Assembly: GCF_003248515.1 (NCBI RefSeq)
Contig: NZ_QFOB01000001.1
Location: 434,001 to 498,000 of the forward strand
Reading direction: 5' to 3'
Origin: Sphingomonas sp.
Lineage (GTDB): Bacteria; Pseudomonadota; Alphaproteobacteria; Sphingomonadales; Sphingomonadaceae
Length of the DNA stretch: 64,000 nucleotides
Shown: positions 43,596 to 52,874 of the stretch, one piece after another
Numbering within the stretch: position 1 is the first letter of the stretch
Layout of the letters: every line of letters starts with the position of its first letter
Notes under the pieces: model-generated
The model's database searches: none
The model's input: only the letters and a program-made list of their open reading frames with translations
Told to the model about the DNA's origin: nothing
Position numbers and translations under genes: made by a program

Positions 43596-44939
43596 TCAGC
43601 CACGCGCGGAGGCCGCCGCCAGCCTTGCCACCGCCCGATCCTTCCCGATCAGTGGCAGCAGGGCCGCCATGTCCGGCCCGTGATCCCGCCCGGTGAGGGC
43701 CTGGCGCAGCGGCAGGAACAAAGCCTTGCCCTTGCGGCCCGTGGCCGCCTTGAGTGCTGCGGTGAGCGCCGTCCAGACGCCCTCGTTCCAGTCCAGCCCG
43801 CGCGCCACGGTGACGGCCTCGGCCAGATAGGCGACATCCTCCGCCGGCAAGGCTGGCGGTGGCATGTCGCCCGCCAGCACGGGCAACCATTCCGCCGCTT
43901 CCACCACGGTGGAGACGTTGGGGGCGATCGCCGCCCATTCGGCCGCGCCGATCGCGGCCGGCAGCCGGTCCGCCACCGCCGCATAGGGCATCAGGTGGAT
44001 CGTGCGCGCATTCACCGCCGCCAGCTCATCGAGATCGAATCGCGCCGGCGCGCGACCGAAGCGCGCGAAATCGATCCCCTCGATCAGGGTGGAGATCTCC
44101 GCCACGGGCTCCACCGGATCGCTGGTGCCGAGCTTCGCGAGCAGGGCGGCTATGGCGAGCGGCTCGATCCCGCTTTCGCGCAGCGCATCCGCGCCGAGCG
44201 CGCCGAGCCGCTTGGAAAGCTTGCCCTCGCTCCCCGTGAGCAGCGCCTCATGCGCGAAGGCCGGGGCGGGCGCGCCGAGCGCTGTGAACATCTGCAGTTG
44301 CAGCCCGGTATTGGTCACATGATCCTCGCCGCGCACCACATGGGTCACACCCATGTCCGCATCGTCGATCACGCTGGGCAGCATGTAGAGCCAGCTGCCA
44401 TCCTCGCGGCGGATGACCGGATCGGATTGCAGCGCGGGATCGATCCGCTGTTCGCCCCGGATCAGATCGTCCCACCGGATCGGCGCGTCATGATCCAGCC
44501 TGAAACGCCAGTGCGGCCGGCGCCCTTCCGCCTCCAGCCTGGCGCGCTCCTCCTCCGTCAACGCAAGGGCCGCGCGATCATAGATGGGCGGCAGGCCGCG
44601 CCCGGCGAGAATCTTGCGCTTGAGATCCAGCTCCTGCGCCGTCTCATAGGCCGGATAGACGCGCCCGGCCGCGCGCAGCTCCGCAAAGCGCCGCTCATAG
44701 AGATCGAAGCGGGCGGACTGGCGATATTCGGCATCGGGCACGAGGCCCAGCCACGCGAGATCGGCCCGGATCGCCTCCGCATTCTCCTCTGTGGAGCGTG
44801 CCAGATCCGTATCGTCGAGGCGCAGCAGGAAGCGACCGCCCGCCTTGCGCGCCCATAGCCAGTTGTGGAGCGCGACCCGGATGTTGCCGACATGGATGCG
44901 GCCGGTGGGCGACGGAGCGAAGCGTGTGACGATGGTCAT
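43596..44939 (-). CDS. gltX: Glutamyl-tRNA synthetase
   Basis: This 447-residue class I synthetase charges tRNA-Glu. The ATP-binding motif is RFAPSPTGRIHVGNIRVAL, the KMSKS-type motif reads GKLSKRLGALG, and YMLPSVIDDADMGVTHVVRG lies before it. Only part of the zinc-type region of longer enzymes is seen. ATG 44939 overlaps the acyltransferase stop (ATGA). Alphaproteobacteria often have two GltX forms; this could be the non-discriminating one. Confidence 0.94.
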   Translation of the reverse strand: MTIVTRFAPSPTGRIHVGNIRVALHNWLWARKAGGRFLLRLDDTDLARSTEENAEAIRADLAWLGLVPDAEYRQSARFDLYERRFAELRAAGRVYPAYETAQELDLKRKILAGRGLPPIYDRAALALTEEERARLEAEGRRPHWRFRLDHDAPIRWDDLIRGEQRIDPALQSDPVIRREDGSWLYMLPSVIDDADMGVTHVVRGEDHVTNTGLQLQMFTALGAPAPAFAHEALLTGSEGKLSKRLGALGADALRESGIEPLAIAALLAKLGTSDPVEPVAEISTLIEGIDFARFGRAPARFDLDELAAVNARTIHLMPYAAVADRLPAAIGAAEWAAIAPNVSTVVEAAEWLPVLAGDMPPPALPAEDVAYLAEAVTVARGLDWNEGVWTALTAALKAATGRKGKALFLPLRQALTGRDHGPDMAALLPLIGKDRAVARLAAASARG

Positions 44940-46066
44940 GCGGGTTCCCCGGATGCGCGGGCCGTCTGGCTGGAGGGCACCACGCCGAGCAGGCGGCGGA
45001 TCCGGTCCGTCAGCGGCTTTAGCAGGCGCGCGATGGGCGGCTCGAGCCGGGCGGCGACGATCCATGCGATCGCCAGCATGATCGCCAGCGCGAGAAAGGG
45101 CAGCAGGATCGCCGGCAGGCCGGGCAGCGCGCCGCCCATCTTGGCGATCAGGCCGACGCCGATGGCGCTATGTGTGAGATAGAAAGGATAGCTGACGAAG
45201 CCGAGCCACAGGATCCATTTCGCCTCCAGCGCGCGCTGGAGCAGCGCCGCATGCTGGATCGCGGCGAACAAAGCGAGGCTGACGAACAGCGCCGCGCGCG
45301 AGGATTTCTCCATGCCGCCGGGCAGCACCGTGGTGCAGGCCGAGCAGAAGCCGATCGCCACCGCCATCCAGAACAGGCCCCTGTCGCTGTTCACCCGCGC
45401 CTTGAGAAACAGGGCGCCGCTCGCGAACCAGCCGAAATTCTGGAAGCCGGCATGATAGAAAAGAAGCGTCGGCATGCGCGCCCAGCCGATATGATGGTGA
45501 TTCACGATATGCGGCACGATCAGGCTGAGCGCATAGAGGATGAGCAGCAGCGCGATCGATCGCGCCCAGCCGATACGGAAGAAAGCGAGGCCGATCACCA
45601 CATAGAAGGCCGCCTCGACATAGAGCGACCAGAAGGCACCATCCAGGCTATGCGCCTCCAGCCCCAGCCAGCGGACATAGAAGGGGTTGAGCAGCACGAG
45701 GCCCGGCACGAGATCGCCCGGCACGGCATGGCCGCCCGGCATCGCATCGCCCATCGGCAGGCGCGCCGCATAGAGGATGAGCGTGGCCACGAGCATCGCG
45801 GGAAACAGGCGCACCCAGCGCCGAAGGATGAAATCGACGAAGCCGCTGCATCGCTCCAGCGTGATGAAGATCACATAGCCGGAGATCAGGAAGAACAGGT
45901 TCACCCCCGCCCAGCCATAGCGCACGCCCGGCCACCATTCGAAGGCGCGCGAATAGGGCAGGTGCATCTGGTAGATCGGGCCCATGAAGTGCCAGGCGGC
46001 CGTCAGCAGGATCGCGATGCCCCGAAGGCCATCGAGATAGCCGATCCGCTCCTGTCCCTTGTGCAT
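44936..46066 (-). CDS. Acyltransferase 3 family membrane protein
   Basis: This 376-residue integral membrane acyltransferase begins ERIGYLDGLRGIAILLTAAWH, the family signature with its essential His, followed by GVNLFFLISGYVIFITLER and about 10 membrane helices. Family members acetylate or acylate sugars of exopolysaccharide, lipopolysaccharide or peptidoglycan. ATG 46066 is used, though a GTG at 46078 is open. It is coupled to gltX by ATGA, an unusual partner. Confidence 0.92.
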   Translation of the reverse strand: MHKGQERIGYLDGLRGIAILLTAAWHFMGPIYQMHLPYSRAFEWWPGVRYGWAGVNLFFLISGYVIFITLERCSGFVDFILRRWVRLFPAMLVATLILYAARLPMGDAMPGGHAVPGDLVPGLVLLNPFYVRWLGLEAHSLDGAFWSLYVEAAFYVVIGLAFFRIGWARSIALLLILYALSLIVPHIVNHHHIGWARMPTLLFYHAGFQNFGWFASGALFLKARVNSDRGLFWMAVAIGFCSACTTVLPGGMEKSSRAALFVSLALFAAIQHAALLQRALEAKWILWLGFVSYPFYLTHSAIGVGLIAKMGGALPGLPAILLPFLALAIMLAIAWIVAARLEPPIARLLKPLTDRIRRLLGVVPSSQTARASGEPA

Positions 46067-46188
46067 AAGATCCGCCACGCCCCGAAGGCGGCGGCCCTTA
46101 TCACCGGCCGGGCGGCTGCGCCATCAGGGAAGGCACCGGCAAGGATGCCGAACCGCACCCGTTCCGAAAGCCGCAAAGCTCCCGCCCC

Positions 46189-46383
46189 TCAGGCGGCGGA
46201 CCAGCCCCGCCATGCCGCGATCATCACCACGATCGTCAGCCCCAGCGCGATCCAGGACACGATATCATAGGGGCCATCGCCGATCAGCGCCGCGACCAGC
46301 CCCACCGCGCTGGCGAGGCCGATCGCTAGCGGCCAGCGGAAGATCCGCCAATTGCCCTGCGCGCCAACCGGCCGCTCCCTCAT
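46189..46383 (-). CDS. Small two-helix membrane protein behind the PepSY gene
   Basis: This 64-residue protein has two membrane helices (WPLAIGLASAVGLVAALIG; IVSWIALGLTIVVMIAAW). The ATG overlaps the stop of the PepSY gene (ATGA), so it is the third gene of the iron operon. Small proteins of this kind often follow PepSY reductase-like genes; its role is unknown. Confidence 0.8.
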   Translation of the reverse strand: MRERPVGAQGNWRIFRWPLAIGLASAVGLVAALIGDGPYDIVSWIALGLTIVVMIAAWRGWSAA

Positions 46384-47537
46384 TCGGCCGGCTCCGGCAC
46401 GGACATTCCGCCCGTGCGCAATTCCAGCACCCGCCGATCGAGCGACACGCGCCGCTTGCCCAGCCACAGATAGAGCCCGGTGCCCAGCACGATGATCGCC
46501 GCGATATCGAGCAGAGCCCAGATGATCTTGAGCGGCAGGCCGCCATAATCGCCGAAATGGAGCGGGGCCGATACGAACACCGCCTTCACATACCACGGCA
46601 TCTGCCTGAGATCGGTGAGCCGGCCGGTTTCGGCATCCACCATCGCGGGGTTCACGAGCCGCTCGGTCAGGGGCGTGGCGCCCGCCAATGCCACCATATA
46701 GTGATGCTTGGTGCTGTAATCGGTGCCCGGCCACGCGACGAAGCTCACCCGCGCATCCGGCACGGCCGCGCGCACCGTGGCGACTGCCCTGTCGACCGAG
46801 GCGAGCCGATCCGGCAGCTTCGCGCCCGCATAGGGCGCAGACATTTCCGCCAGTTCGTCCGCCTGCCAGATCATCGTGATCGGCAGGGACATGGTGAGGA
46901 TGAAGCCGGTGAGCCCGACGACGCTGACCCAGCCCAGGGTGACGATGCCGACCATATTGTGCGTATCGAGCCACTTCAGGCGCGCGCTGCGATCCTTGCG
47001 CACCGTACCGAAGCGCAGCTTGCGCATGAAGGGCGCATAGACGACCACGCCGGAGACGACCGAGACGAGGAAGACGATCCCGATCGCCCCCAGGAACAGT
47101 TCGCCCGGCAGCCCCAGCAGCAGATGCGCGTGGAGATCGAGCAGGAAGGCCATTACGCCCTCGTCCAGCGGCGCGGTCTGTATCTCGGCCCCCGTGCGCG
47201 CGTCGAAGAGCTTGTACTTCATCTCCTCCGCGCGGGCGCCGAAGGTGGGGCCGACCGTGACGTAGAGGAGCGGCTTGTCCTCGTCCCAGGTCATGTAGAG
47301 CGTCTTCCAGCCCGGCCTGTCCGCCACGGCGGCCTTCACCACATCATCCAGATTGGCGCGCGCATCCGGCGCGATGCCCTGCGCCAGCTGCGGCGCGCGC
47401 GTCGCCTCGTCAATCTCGTGCGCGAAGATCAGCGGGAGGCCGGTGACGCAGAACATCAGGAGGAAAACGGTGCAGACGAGGCTGGTCCATTTATGGACCA
47501 GATACCATCCCTTCACCGCTGCCTGCGAAAGCGCCAT
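46380..47537 (-). CDS. PepSY-associated membrane protein, probable ferric-siderophore reductase
   Basis: This 385-residue protein has four main membrane helices and PepSY domains: VKGWYLVHKWTSLVCTVFLL at the N-terminus, ADRPGWKTLYMTWDEDKPLL, LDLHAHLLLGLPGELFLGAI and DTHNMVGIVTLGWVSVVGLTG. Conserved His residues in these helices are those of the PepSY/FpvG-type iron reductase family. It lies 28 bp downstream of the TonB receptor and should release iron from the siderophore in the periplasm. Confidence 0.9.
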   Translation of the reverse strand: MALSQAAVKGWYLVHKWTSLVCTVFLLMFCVTGLPLIFAHEIDEATRAPQLAQGIAPDARANLDDVVKAAVADRPGWKTLYMTWDEDKPLLYVTVGPTFGARAEEMKYKLFDARTGAEIQTAPLDEGVMAFLLDLHAHLLLGLPGELFLGAIGIVFLVSVVSGVVVYAPFMRKLRFGTVRKDRSARLKWLDTHNMVGIVTLGWVSVVGLTGFILTMSLPITMIWQADELAEMSAPYAGAKLPDRLASVDRAVATVRAAVPDARVSFVAWPGTDYSTKHHYMVALAGATPLTERLVNPAMVDAETGRLTDLRQMPWYVKAVFVSAPLHFGDYGGLPLKIIWALLDIAAIIVLGTGLYLWLGKRRVSLDRRVLELRTGGMSVPEPAE

Positions 47538-47565
47538 GCCGCTACCCTGAATACCCTGTCCTGCC

Positions 47566-49671
47566 TCAATATTTCACCGTGACCGTGCCCAGCACGGTGC
47601 GCGGCGCGCCATAATAGCCCTGATCGACAACCAGCGAGGTGAGATACTTGCGATTGGTCACGTTCTTCAGGTTCGCGCTCAGCATCAGATGATCGTTGAT
47701 CTCGTAGCGGGCGAGCAGATCGAGCAGCGCGTAGCCGCTCTGCTGCAGCTTGATCGGCACGCCGGTCGTCGCCACGGTGCCGGGCACGTAATAGATCTTG
47801 CTCTGATATTGAAGCGAGGCGCCCAGCTTGAGCGCGGAGAGCGCGGCCGGCGAATAGGTAATGTTCAAGCGCGCTGTCTGGCGCGGCACGAAGGTGCGCA
47901 CCGGCGTATCATTCTCGCCCCGCACGCGCATAATCGTATAGCCGCCGGTCGCCTGGATCTCGTCGGTCAGGCGGCCGCCAAATTCCAGCTCGATGCCTTC
48001 GGATTTGGCATCAACGCCGCGATAGATGGTCTGGCCCAGCGTCGTATCGAAGCCCGCCGCCTCGGCGGTATTGTTCTGCCGGGTCTGGAAGATGGCCGCG
48101 CTGGCATTCAGCCGCCCGCCGAACCATTCGCCCTTCACGCCGCCTTCCAGATTCTTGCCCTGGATGGGGGCCAGCACGGCGCGGTCCGCGCCGACCTGCG
48201 TCTGCGGATTGAAGATGGTCGTGAAACTCGCATAGGCGCTGATGTTCGACGTCAGATCCAGCGTGACGCCCGCATAAGGCAGGAAGCGGCTCTTCTTGTA
48301 GTTGCTCGGCGTGCCATAGGAATCGCCCTCGCTGGTCGCCCGGGTCACGTTCGCGCCCAGCATCAGCTTCAGCGGATCCGCCAGGCTCAGGCGCACCAGC
48401 CCATAGGCCGTCTCGCGCTTCGTGTGCTGATTCAGGCTCAGCGTGTAGCTGGTCGGGAAACTGGGGCGCGCAAAGCTCCCTGTCAGCAATTGGGACAGCG
48501 GCACCGACACGCCGATCGTGCTGGTATCATAGGAGGAATATTGCTTGTAATCCTGCGCGCTGCGATTCACGCCGAACATCAGATCATGCTGGCGGCCGAA
48601 GAGCGTGATCGGGCCGCCCACATAGGCATCCAGCGTCAGGTTGCGCGTCGGGCCGTCGAACGCGCCCGGATAGCTGTATACGCCCAGCCCCGTGGCCCGA
48701 TCGGGGTTGCCATAGACGTAGAAGAGCTGATCCCGCTCGTCGATCGCGCGGCGCACCGCCGTGACCTTGCCGATCCAGCCACCGCCGAACTGGTGCGTCA
48801 CGTCGCCGAAGATCTGCCGGTCAATCACGTTCCAGCTCGACCAGTCCGGCGCCGTGCTGCTTGACCGATCAAGATCGATCCGCGTGCCATCGGTATAATA
48901 AAGCGGGATCGAGCCCCACATCGCGGCGTTGCTCTTGTGGTTCTGATAGCCGTAGCCGACGCTCACGGTCGTGCTGGCGCCGATATCGCCCTCGACAATG
49001 CCGTAGCCCGTCCAGCGGCGCAAATGATAGCGATCGAGATAGCTGTCCGTATCGACGAGTGCGCCGACGACGCGAGCGCGCAGCGACCCGTCCCTGGTCA
49101 ACGGCGCGCTCACGTCTCCGTCCAGCCGCAGATTGTTGTACGAGCCATATTGCGCGCTGAACGTGGCCTTCAGATCCTTGGTCGGCCGCTTGCGGATGAA
49201 GTTGACGACGGCGGAAGGGTTGCCGGTCGAGGACAGCAGGCCCGGCGCGCCGCGGATCACCTCGATATGATCGTAGATCGCCGTGTCGATCGAGCCCGTC
49301 TGGATCTGGAACGCGAAGGGCAGGCCGACACCATCGATCTGGAAGGTCTGGATGTCGAAGCCGCGCGCCGAATAATAAACGCGGTCCGTCTCCACCGCGA
49401 GCACGTTGACGCCCGGCACCGTCGTCAGCAGCTGATTGACGTCGTTGAGCTGGAAATCGCGCATCTGCGCGTTCGTCACGATGCTCATCGATTGCGGCGT
49501 CTCCCGCTTGGAAAGCGGAAGGCGGACGGCCGTGCTCTGCACCGTCGTGGTATAATCGCCATTCCCCTCGGTGCGCTGGGCGGTGACGACGATATCATCG
49601 GCCGAGCGAGGTTCCACGGCCGCACCGGCATCGGGCGCGGCACCGGCGAGAAGCGCGAGGAGAAAGTTCAT
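47566..49671 (-). CDS. TonB-dependent siderophore receptor
   Basis: This 701-residue outer-membrane receptor has a short signal peptide, the plug domain (DIVVTAQRTEGNGDYTTTVQ; PQSMSIVTNAQMRDF; LLTTVPGVNVLAVETDRVYY; EVIRGAPGLLSSTGNPSAVV) and a long beta-barrel ending in an aromatic-terminated strand (RTVLGTVTVKY). It carries the pattern of FhuE/FpvA-type siderophore receptors. A Fur box in the upstream region and the downstream PepSY gene make an iron-repressed operon likely. Confidence 0.95.
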   Translation of the reverse strand: MNFLLALLAGAAPDAGAAVEPRSADDIVVTAQRTEGNGDYTTTVQSTAVRLPLSKRETPQSMSIVTNAQMRDFQLNDVNQLLTTVPGVNVLAVETDRVYYSARGFDIQTFQIDGVGLPFAFQIQTGSIDTAIYDHIEVIRGAPGLLSSTGNPSAVVNFIRKRPTKDLKATFSAQYGSYNNLRLDGDVSAPLTRDGSLRARVVGALVDTDSYLDRYHLRRWTGYGIVEGDIGASTTVSVGYGYQNHKSNAAMWGSIPLYYTDGTRIDLDRSSSTAPDWSSWNVIDRQIFGDVTHQFGGGWIGKVTAVRRAIDERDQLFYVYGNPDRATGLGVYSYPGAFDGPTRNLTLDAYVGGPITLFGRQHDLMFGVNRSAQDYKQYSSYDTSTIGVSVPLSQLLTGSFARPSFPTSYTLSLNQHTKRETAYGLVRLSLADPLKLMLGANVTRATSEGDSYGTPSNYKKSRFLPYAGVTLDLTSNISAYASFTTIFNPQTQVGADRAVLAPIQGKNLEGGVKGEWFGGRLNASAAIFQTRQNNTAEAAGFDTTLGQTIYRGVDAKSEGIELEFGGRLTDEIQATGGYTIMRVRGENDTPVRTFVPRQTARLNITYSPAALSALKLGASLQYQSKIYYVPGTVATTGVPIKLQQSGYALLDLLARYEINDHLMLSANLKNVTNRKYLTSLVVDQGYYGAPRTVLGTVTVKY

Positions 49672-49725
49672 TCGGGCAGGGTCCTTGTTCGGAAACGGAT
49701 AACCGCCCCGATACGGACCAATTTA

Positions 49726-49744
49726 GATATTGCAAATCATTATC
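49726..49744 (-). promoter_or_regulatory. Fur box upstream of the siderophore receptor
   Basis: On the minus strand GATAATGATTTGCAATATC matches the 19-bp Fur consensus at about 15 positions, with a perfect GATAATGAT left half. It lies 55-75 bases before the receptor start. Confidence 0.75.
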
Positions 49745-49769
49745 GATAAGCTGCGCGATTTTCTGAACC

Positions 49770-50297
49770 TCAGCCGAACAGCCACAGGCCCAGCATCCGG
49801 CCGGGCAGGAAGGCGAACAGCGCCGCCAGCACGACACTGCCATACATGATCGTCATGCCGCGCACGTGCGAGCGGATCCGCCCCGCCCGCACAGCCAGAA
49901 CGGCGCGCGGTATGCCGACGAGCACCGCGAGCGACAGGATGTGGATCGGCCCGACATGCCCGAAAATGCCCGCCAGCCCGAAGCTGGTGAGCGCGGCGCC
50001 GAGCATCAGCACAGCCCAGATCCGGCCGAGCAGACGATGCAGCCGATCGCCCTTCCGGCGAAGCAAAACCCATGCCCCCAGCGGAATGGAGGGGATCGCG
50101 GTCGCCAGATGCAGCGGCAGCCAGATCGGGGACAGGGATGTCGTCGGCGATCCGATCGTGAAATGGCGCGTTCCCGCCGTCACCACGAGCAGTCCGACGA
50201 GCAATGCCCCGGCGAGGATGAGGCCCCGCGCGGCAGGCCCCACGACGGGAAGAGGAAGAGCGCCGGGCGCGGCGGCTGTGGTGGCGGGGCTCGTCAT
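49770..50297 (-). CDS. DUF2306 family membrane protein
   Basis: This 175-residue protein has four to five membrane helices and the DUF2306 pattern LWLPLHLATAIPSIPLGAWVL followed by KGDRLHRLLGRIW with conserved His residues. Family function is unknown; haem binding has been suggested by the His pattern. A CAGGAGACCGAC ribosome-binding site precedes ATG 50297. It is divergent from a LytTR regulator. Confidence 0.85.
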   Translation of the reverse strand: MTSPATTAAAPGALPLPVVGPAARGLILAGALLVGLLVVTAGTRHFTIGSPTTSLSPIWLPLHLATAIPSIPLGAWVLLRRKGDRLHRLLGRIWAVLMLGAALTSFGLAGIFGHVGPIHILSLAVLVGIPRAVLAVRAGRIRSHVRGMTIMYGSVVLAALFAFLPGRMLGLWLFG

Positions 50298-50431
50298 GTC
50301 GGTCTCCTGGGATCGCCCCTTGAATGGCCGAACCCCGTTCATCCTCAAGCGCGGCTGCGCGGGATGCGCCCCGGCCTTCGCCAGCGAAGCGGATGTACCG
50401 TTCACGAAGCGTGAGTGGTACAAGCCTGCGC

Positions 50432-51232
50432 ATGGCGCGATGGAGGCAGGTTTCGGCGGAATTGCTCGTGATGGCGATGATCGGGCTCGTTCTGGGCCTG
50501 CTCGGGCCTTTCGGCACATTTTCGCTGCCACTCGCGACGCGGGTGGCGGTGTGGCTGGTGATGGCGATCGGCGGCTATGCCTGCTTCCGCCCGGTGATCG
50601 CCGCCGGGCGATCGCTTTCCGAACAGACGCACATCCCGCTGGTGCTGGCGATCGCGCTGGCCTGCATCATCGCCTCGCTGCCATTGACCGCGATGATCGG
50701 GCTGCTCTTCGGCCATGGCCTCGATCCCGCGTCGCTTGCCCATTCCTATCCGCAGGTGGTGCTGATCGGCGGGCTGGCGACGACGATCCAGTTTCTGCTC
50801 TTCACCCGACGCGAGGCGGCGCTCGCGGAAACCACGGCGGCAGCGACGCCCGCCTCTCTCTCGCCCGCTCCGGCCTCGTCTCCATATTCCGGAGAGGTGC
50901 CCGCGCCACCCCCTTCACAGCAGCCGGCCTTCCTCGACAGGCTTCCGCCGCATCTGGGCCAGGCGTTGCTCTGCCTGGAAATGGAGGATCATTATGTGCG
51001 GGCGCACACCGAGGCGGGATCGACGCTGATCCTGATGCGGATGCGCGATGCCGTCTCCGAACTGGCCGGGATGGAGGGCGAGCGCGTCCATCGCAGTTGG
51101 TGGGTAGCGCGCGCGGCCGTGACGGGCATGGAGCGTCGGGATCGCGCCACTATCCTGCGCCTCTCCAACGGGCTCGACGTGCCCGTCGCGCGGGACAGCG
51201 TCGCGCTGCTCCGGTCGCGCGGCTGGCTGTAA
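50432..51232 (+). CDS. LytTR DNA-binding membrane protein
   Basis: This 266-residue protein has four membrane helices (VSAELLVMAMIGLVLGLLG; RVAVWLVMAIGGYAC; VLAIALACIIASLPLTAMIG; GLATTIQFLLF), a Pro/Ala-rich linker and a C-terminal LytTR DNA-binding domain (LLCLEMEDHYVRAHTEAGST; RVHRSWWVARAAVTG). Such membrane-anchored LytTR proteins regulate adjacent genes; DUF2306 is the natural candidate. ATG 50432 is used; GTG 50411 is in frame. Confidence 0.88.
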   Translation: MARWRQVSAELLVMAMIGLVLGLLGPFGTFSLPLATRVAVWLVMAIGGYACFRPVIAAGRSLSEQTHIPLVLAIALACIIASLPLTAMIGLLFGHGLDPASLAHSYPQVVLIGGLATTIQFLLFTRREAALAETTAAATPASLSPAPASSPYSGEVPAPPPSQQPAFLDRLPPHLGQALLCLEMEDHYVRAHTEAGSTLILMRMRDAVSELAGMEGERVHRSWWVARAAVTGMERRDRATILRLSNGLDVPVARDSVALLRSRGWL

Positions 51233-51295
51233 CCTGATTGCCAAATGTCCCTCCGGCTCTATGAGCGGCCGCGATATCCGCGAGGGACACGCGCA

Positions 51296-52231
51296 ATGAA
51301 GTTGATGACCGGCAACGCCAACCGGCCGCTCGCCCGGGCGATCACCGATTATCTGGAGATTCCGCTCACCGACGCCTCCGTCCGCCGCTTCGCAGATGAA
51401 GAAGTGTTCGTCGAAATCCACGAGAACGTGCGCGGCGAAGACGTGTTCGTGCTCCAGTCGACAGGCTTTCCGGCCAACGACAATCTCATGGAATTGCTGA
51501 TCTGCATCGATGCGCTGCGCCGCGCATCGGCCCGCCGGATCACCGCCGTCCTTCCGTATTTCGGCTATGCCCGCCAGGATCGGAAGCCCGGCCCGCGCAC
51601 GCCGATCTCCGCCAAGCTGGTCGCCAACCTCATCACCGCGGCAGGCGCGAATCGCGTGCTTTCGGTGGATCTCCATGCCGGCCAGATCCAGGGCTTCTTC
51701 GATATCCCGACGGACAATCTGTATGCCGCGCCGGTGATGTCCGAAGATATCAAGGCCCGCTTCGGCGACCGGAATCTGATGGTCGTCTCGCCGGACGTGG
51801 GCGGTGTGGTCCGCGCCCGCGCGCTGGCCAAGCGTCTGAACAACGCCCCCCTCGCCATCGTCGACAAGCGCCGCGAGCGCGCCGGTGAGAGCGAGGTGAT
51901 GAACATCATCGGTGACGTCACCGGGCGCTTCTGCATCCTGATCGACGATATCGTCGATTCGGCCGGCACGCTCTGCAACGCCGCCGCCGCGCTGCGCGAT
52001 GCGGGCGCCGAGGATGTCGTGGCCTATGTGACGCACGGCGTGCTTTCGGGCGGTGCCGTGGCGCGTGTGGAAGGTTCGGCGCTGCGCGAACTGGTGATTA
52101 CCGATTCGATCGCCCCCAACGAGGCCGTGGCCGCCGCCAGGAAGATCCGCGTGAACACGATCGCGCCGCTGCTGGCGGAAGCGATTCGCCGCATCGCGGA
52201 CGAAAGCTCGGTCTCCTCGCTGTTCGACTGA
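51296..52231 (+). CDS. prs: Ribose-phosphate pyrophosphokinase
   Basis: This 311-residue enzyme makes PRPP from ribose 5-phosphate and ATP. Motifs are VRRFADEEVFVEIHENVRGE, the ATP-loop FGYARQDRKPGPRTPISAKL, VDLHAGQIQGFFDIP, KRRERAGESEV, and the PRPP-binding loop IDDIVDSAGTLCNAA. ATG 51296 has GAGGGA upstream. A weak hairpin follows at 52239-52261. Confidence 0.96.
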   Translation: MKLMTGNANRPLARAITDYLEIPLTDASVRRFADEEVFVEIHENVRGEDVFVLQSTGFPANDNLMELLICIDALRRASARRITAVLPYFGYARQDRKPGPRTPISAKLVANLITAAGANRVLSVDLHAGQIQGFFDIPTDNLYAAPVMSEDIKARFGDRNLMVVSPDVGGVVRARALAKRLNNAPLAIVDKRRERAGESEVMNIIGDVTGRFCILIDDIVDSAGTLCNAAAALRDAGAEDVVAYVTHGVLSGGAVARVEGSALRELVITDSIAPNEAVAAARKIRVNTIAPLLAEAIRRIADESSVSSLFD

Positions 52232-52238
52232 GGCGACG

Positions 52239-52261
52239 GCACGCGCCAGGAGCCGGCGTGC
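52239..52261 (+). terminator. Weak hairpin after prs
   Basis: GCACGC (52239-52244) pairs with GCGTGC (52256-52261), followed by GCGCTATTTG. Without a T run it is only a possible terminator. Confidence 0.35.
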
Positions 52262-52339
52262 GCGCTATTTGGGCGGTCCAGAGCCAGCTGAGATGTGGCG
52301 GGTGTCGCACCGTCCTCGATTGACGATTCGTGGAATAGT

Positions 52340-52660
52340 CTGGCGCAGAAATCCTCTCGTCCTGCGATTGGCTGCACGGCACCCGATGCGCGCTCCTTCA
52401 GGAAATGGCGCTCCAGTTCGAACCACGCCTCGCCCGGCCTCGGGGTGTATGAGCAATTCCGCTCCGTCGCGTGGCGGGTCTTTTGCGCGTGATCCCGTGG
52501 CGCTCGAAGAGCCGCCACCGCGTCGCGCTGCTGGCACTTACGCCGCACTGATCGGCAAGGCTCGCCCTATCCATGCTGGCCTCGATCGCGGCATGCATGG
52601 CGAATCGCAAAAAAGCGCTATTCCGGCAATCCTGGGGCGGGCCATCGCGCGCAGCCATTC
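52340..52660 (-). pseudogene. Degraded IS630-family transposase fragment
   Basis: Two minus-strand frames together read like the N-terminal part of an IS630-type transposase. One frame (52658 to about 52479) gives ASLADQCGVSASSATRWRLF followed by ERHGITRKR; the next frame continues from about 52488 with AQKTRHATERN and EAWFELERHFLKE, as expected for the KKTxHAxEQxRPDVxxAR...W segment. The junction is a frameshift, and the catalytic DDE part is not recognisable. It occupies most of the 525-bp gap between prs and the tRNA gene. Confidence 0.5.
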
Positions 52661-52757
52661 GCTATCCGTCCGCATCAAAATGAGGGAAGGAATGTGGGGT
52701 AAAGCCCAAGGCCCCGGCAAAAAGCGAAAACATCTCCACGCGCTAGCCAAAGCGCGG

Positions 52758-52833
52758 TGGTGCCCGGGGACGGAATCGAACCGCCGACACCGTGATTTTC
52801 AGTCACGTGCTCTACCAACTGAGCTACCCGGGC
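52758..52833 (-). tRNA. tRNA-Phe (GAA)
   Basis: The minus strand folds as a 76-base tRNA with encoded CCA: acceptor GCCCGGG pairs with CCCGGGC, the D arm is GCTCAGTTGGTAGAGC, the anticodon loop CTGAAAA carries GAA for phenylalanine, and the T arm contains GGTTCGATTCC. Confidence 0.97.
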
Positions 52834-52874
52834 AGGAGAAGCGTTGGGAGGCGCGCCTATAGGGACGGGTCGGC

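Noticed and set aside
52269..52862. 197-residue plus-strand frame across the tRNA-Phe gene
   Set aside because: Its GTESNRRHRDFQSRALPTEL part is the well-known translation of an antisense tRNA gene, and the rest lies over the transposase remnant.
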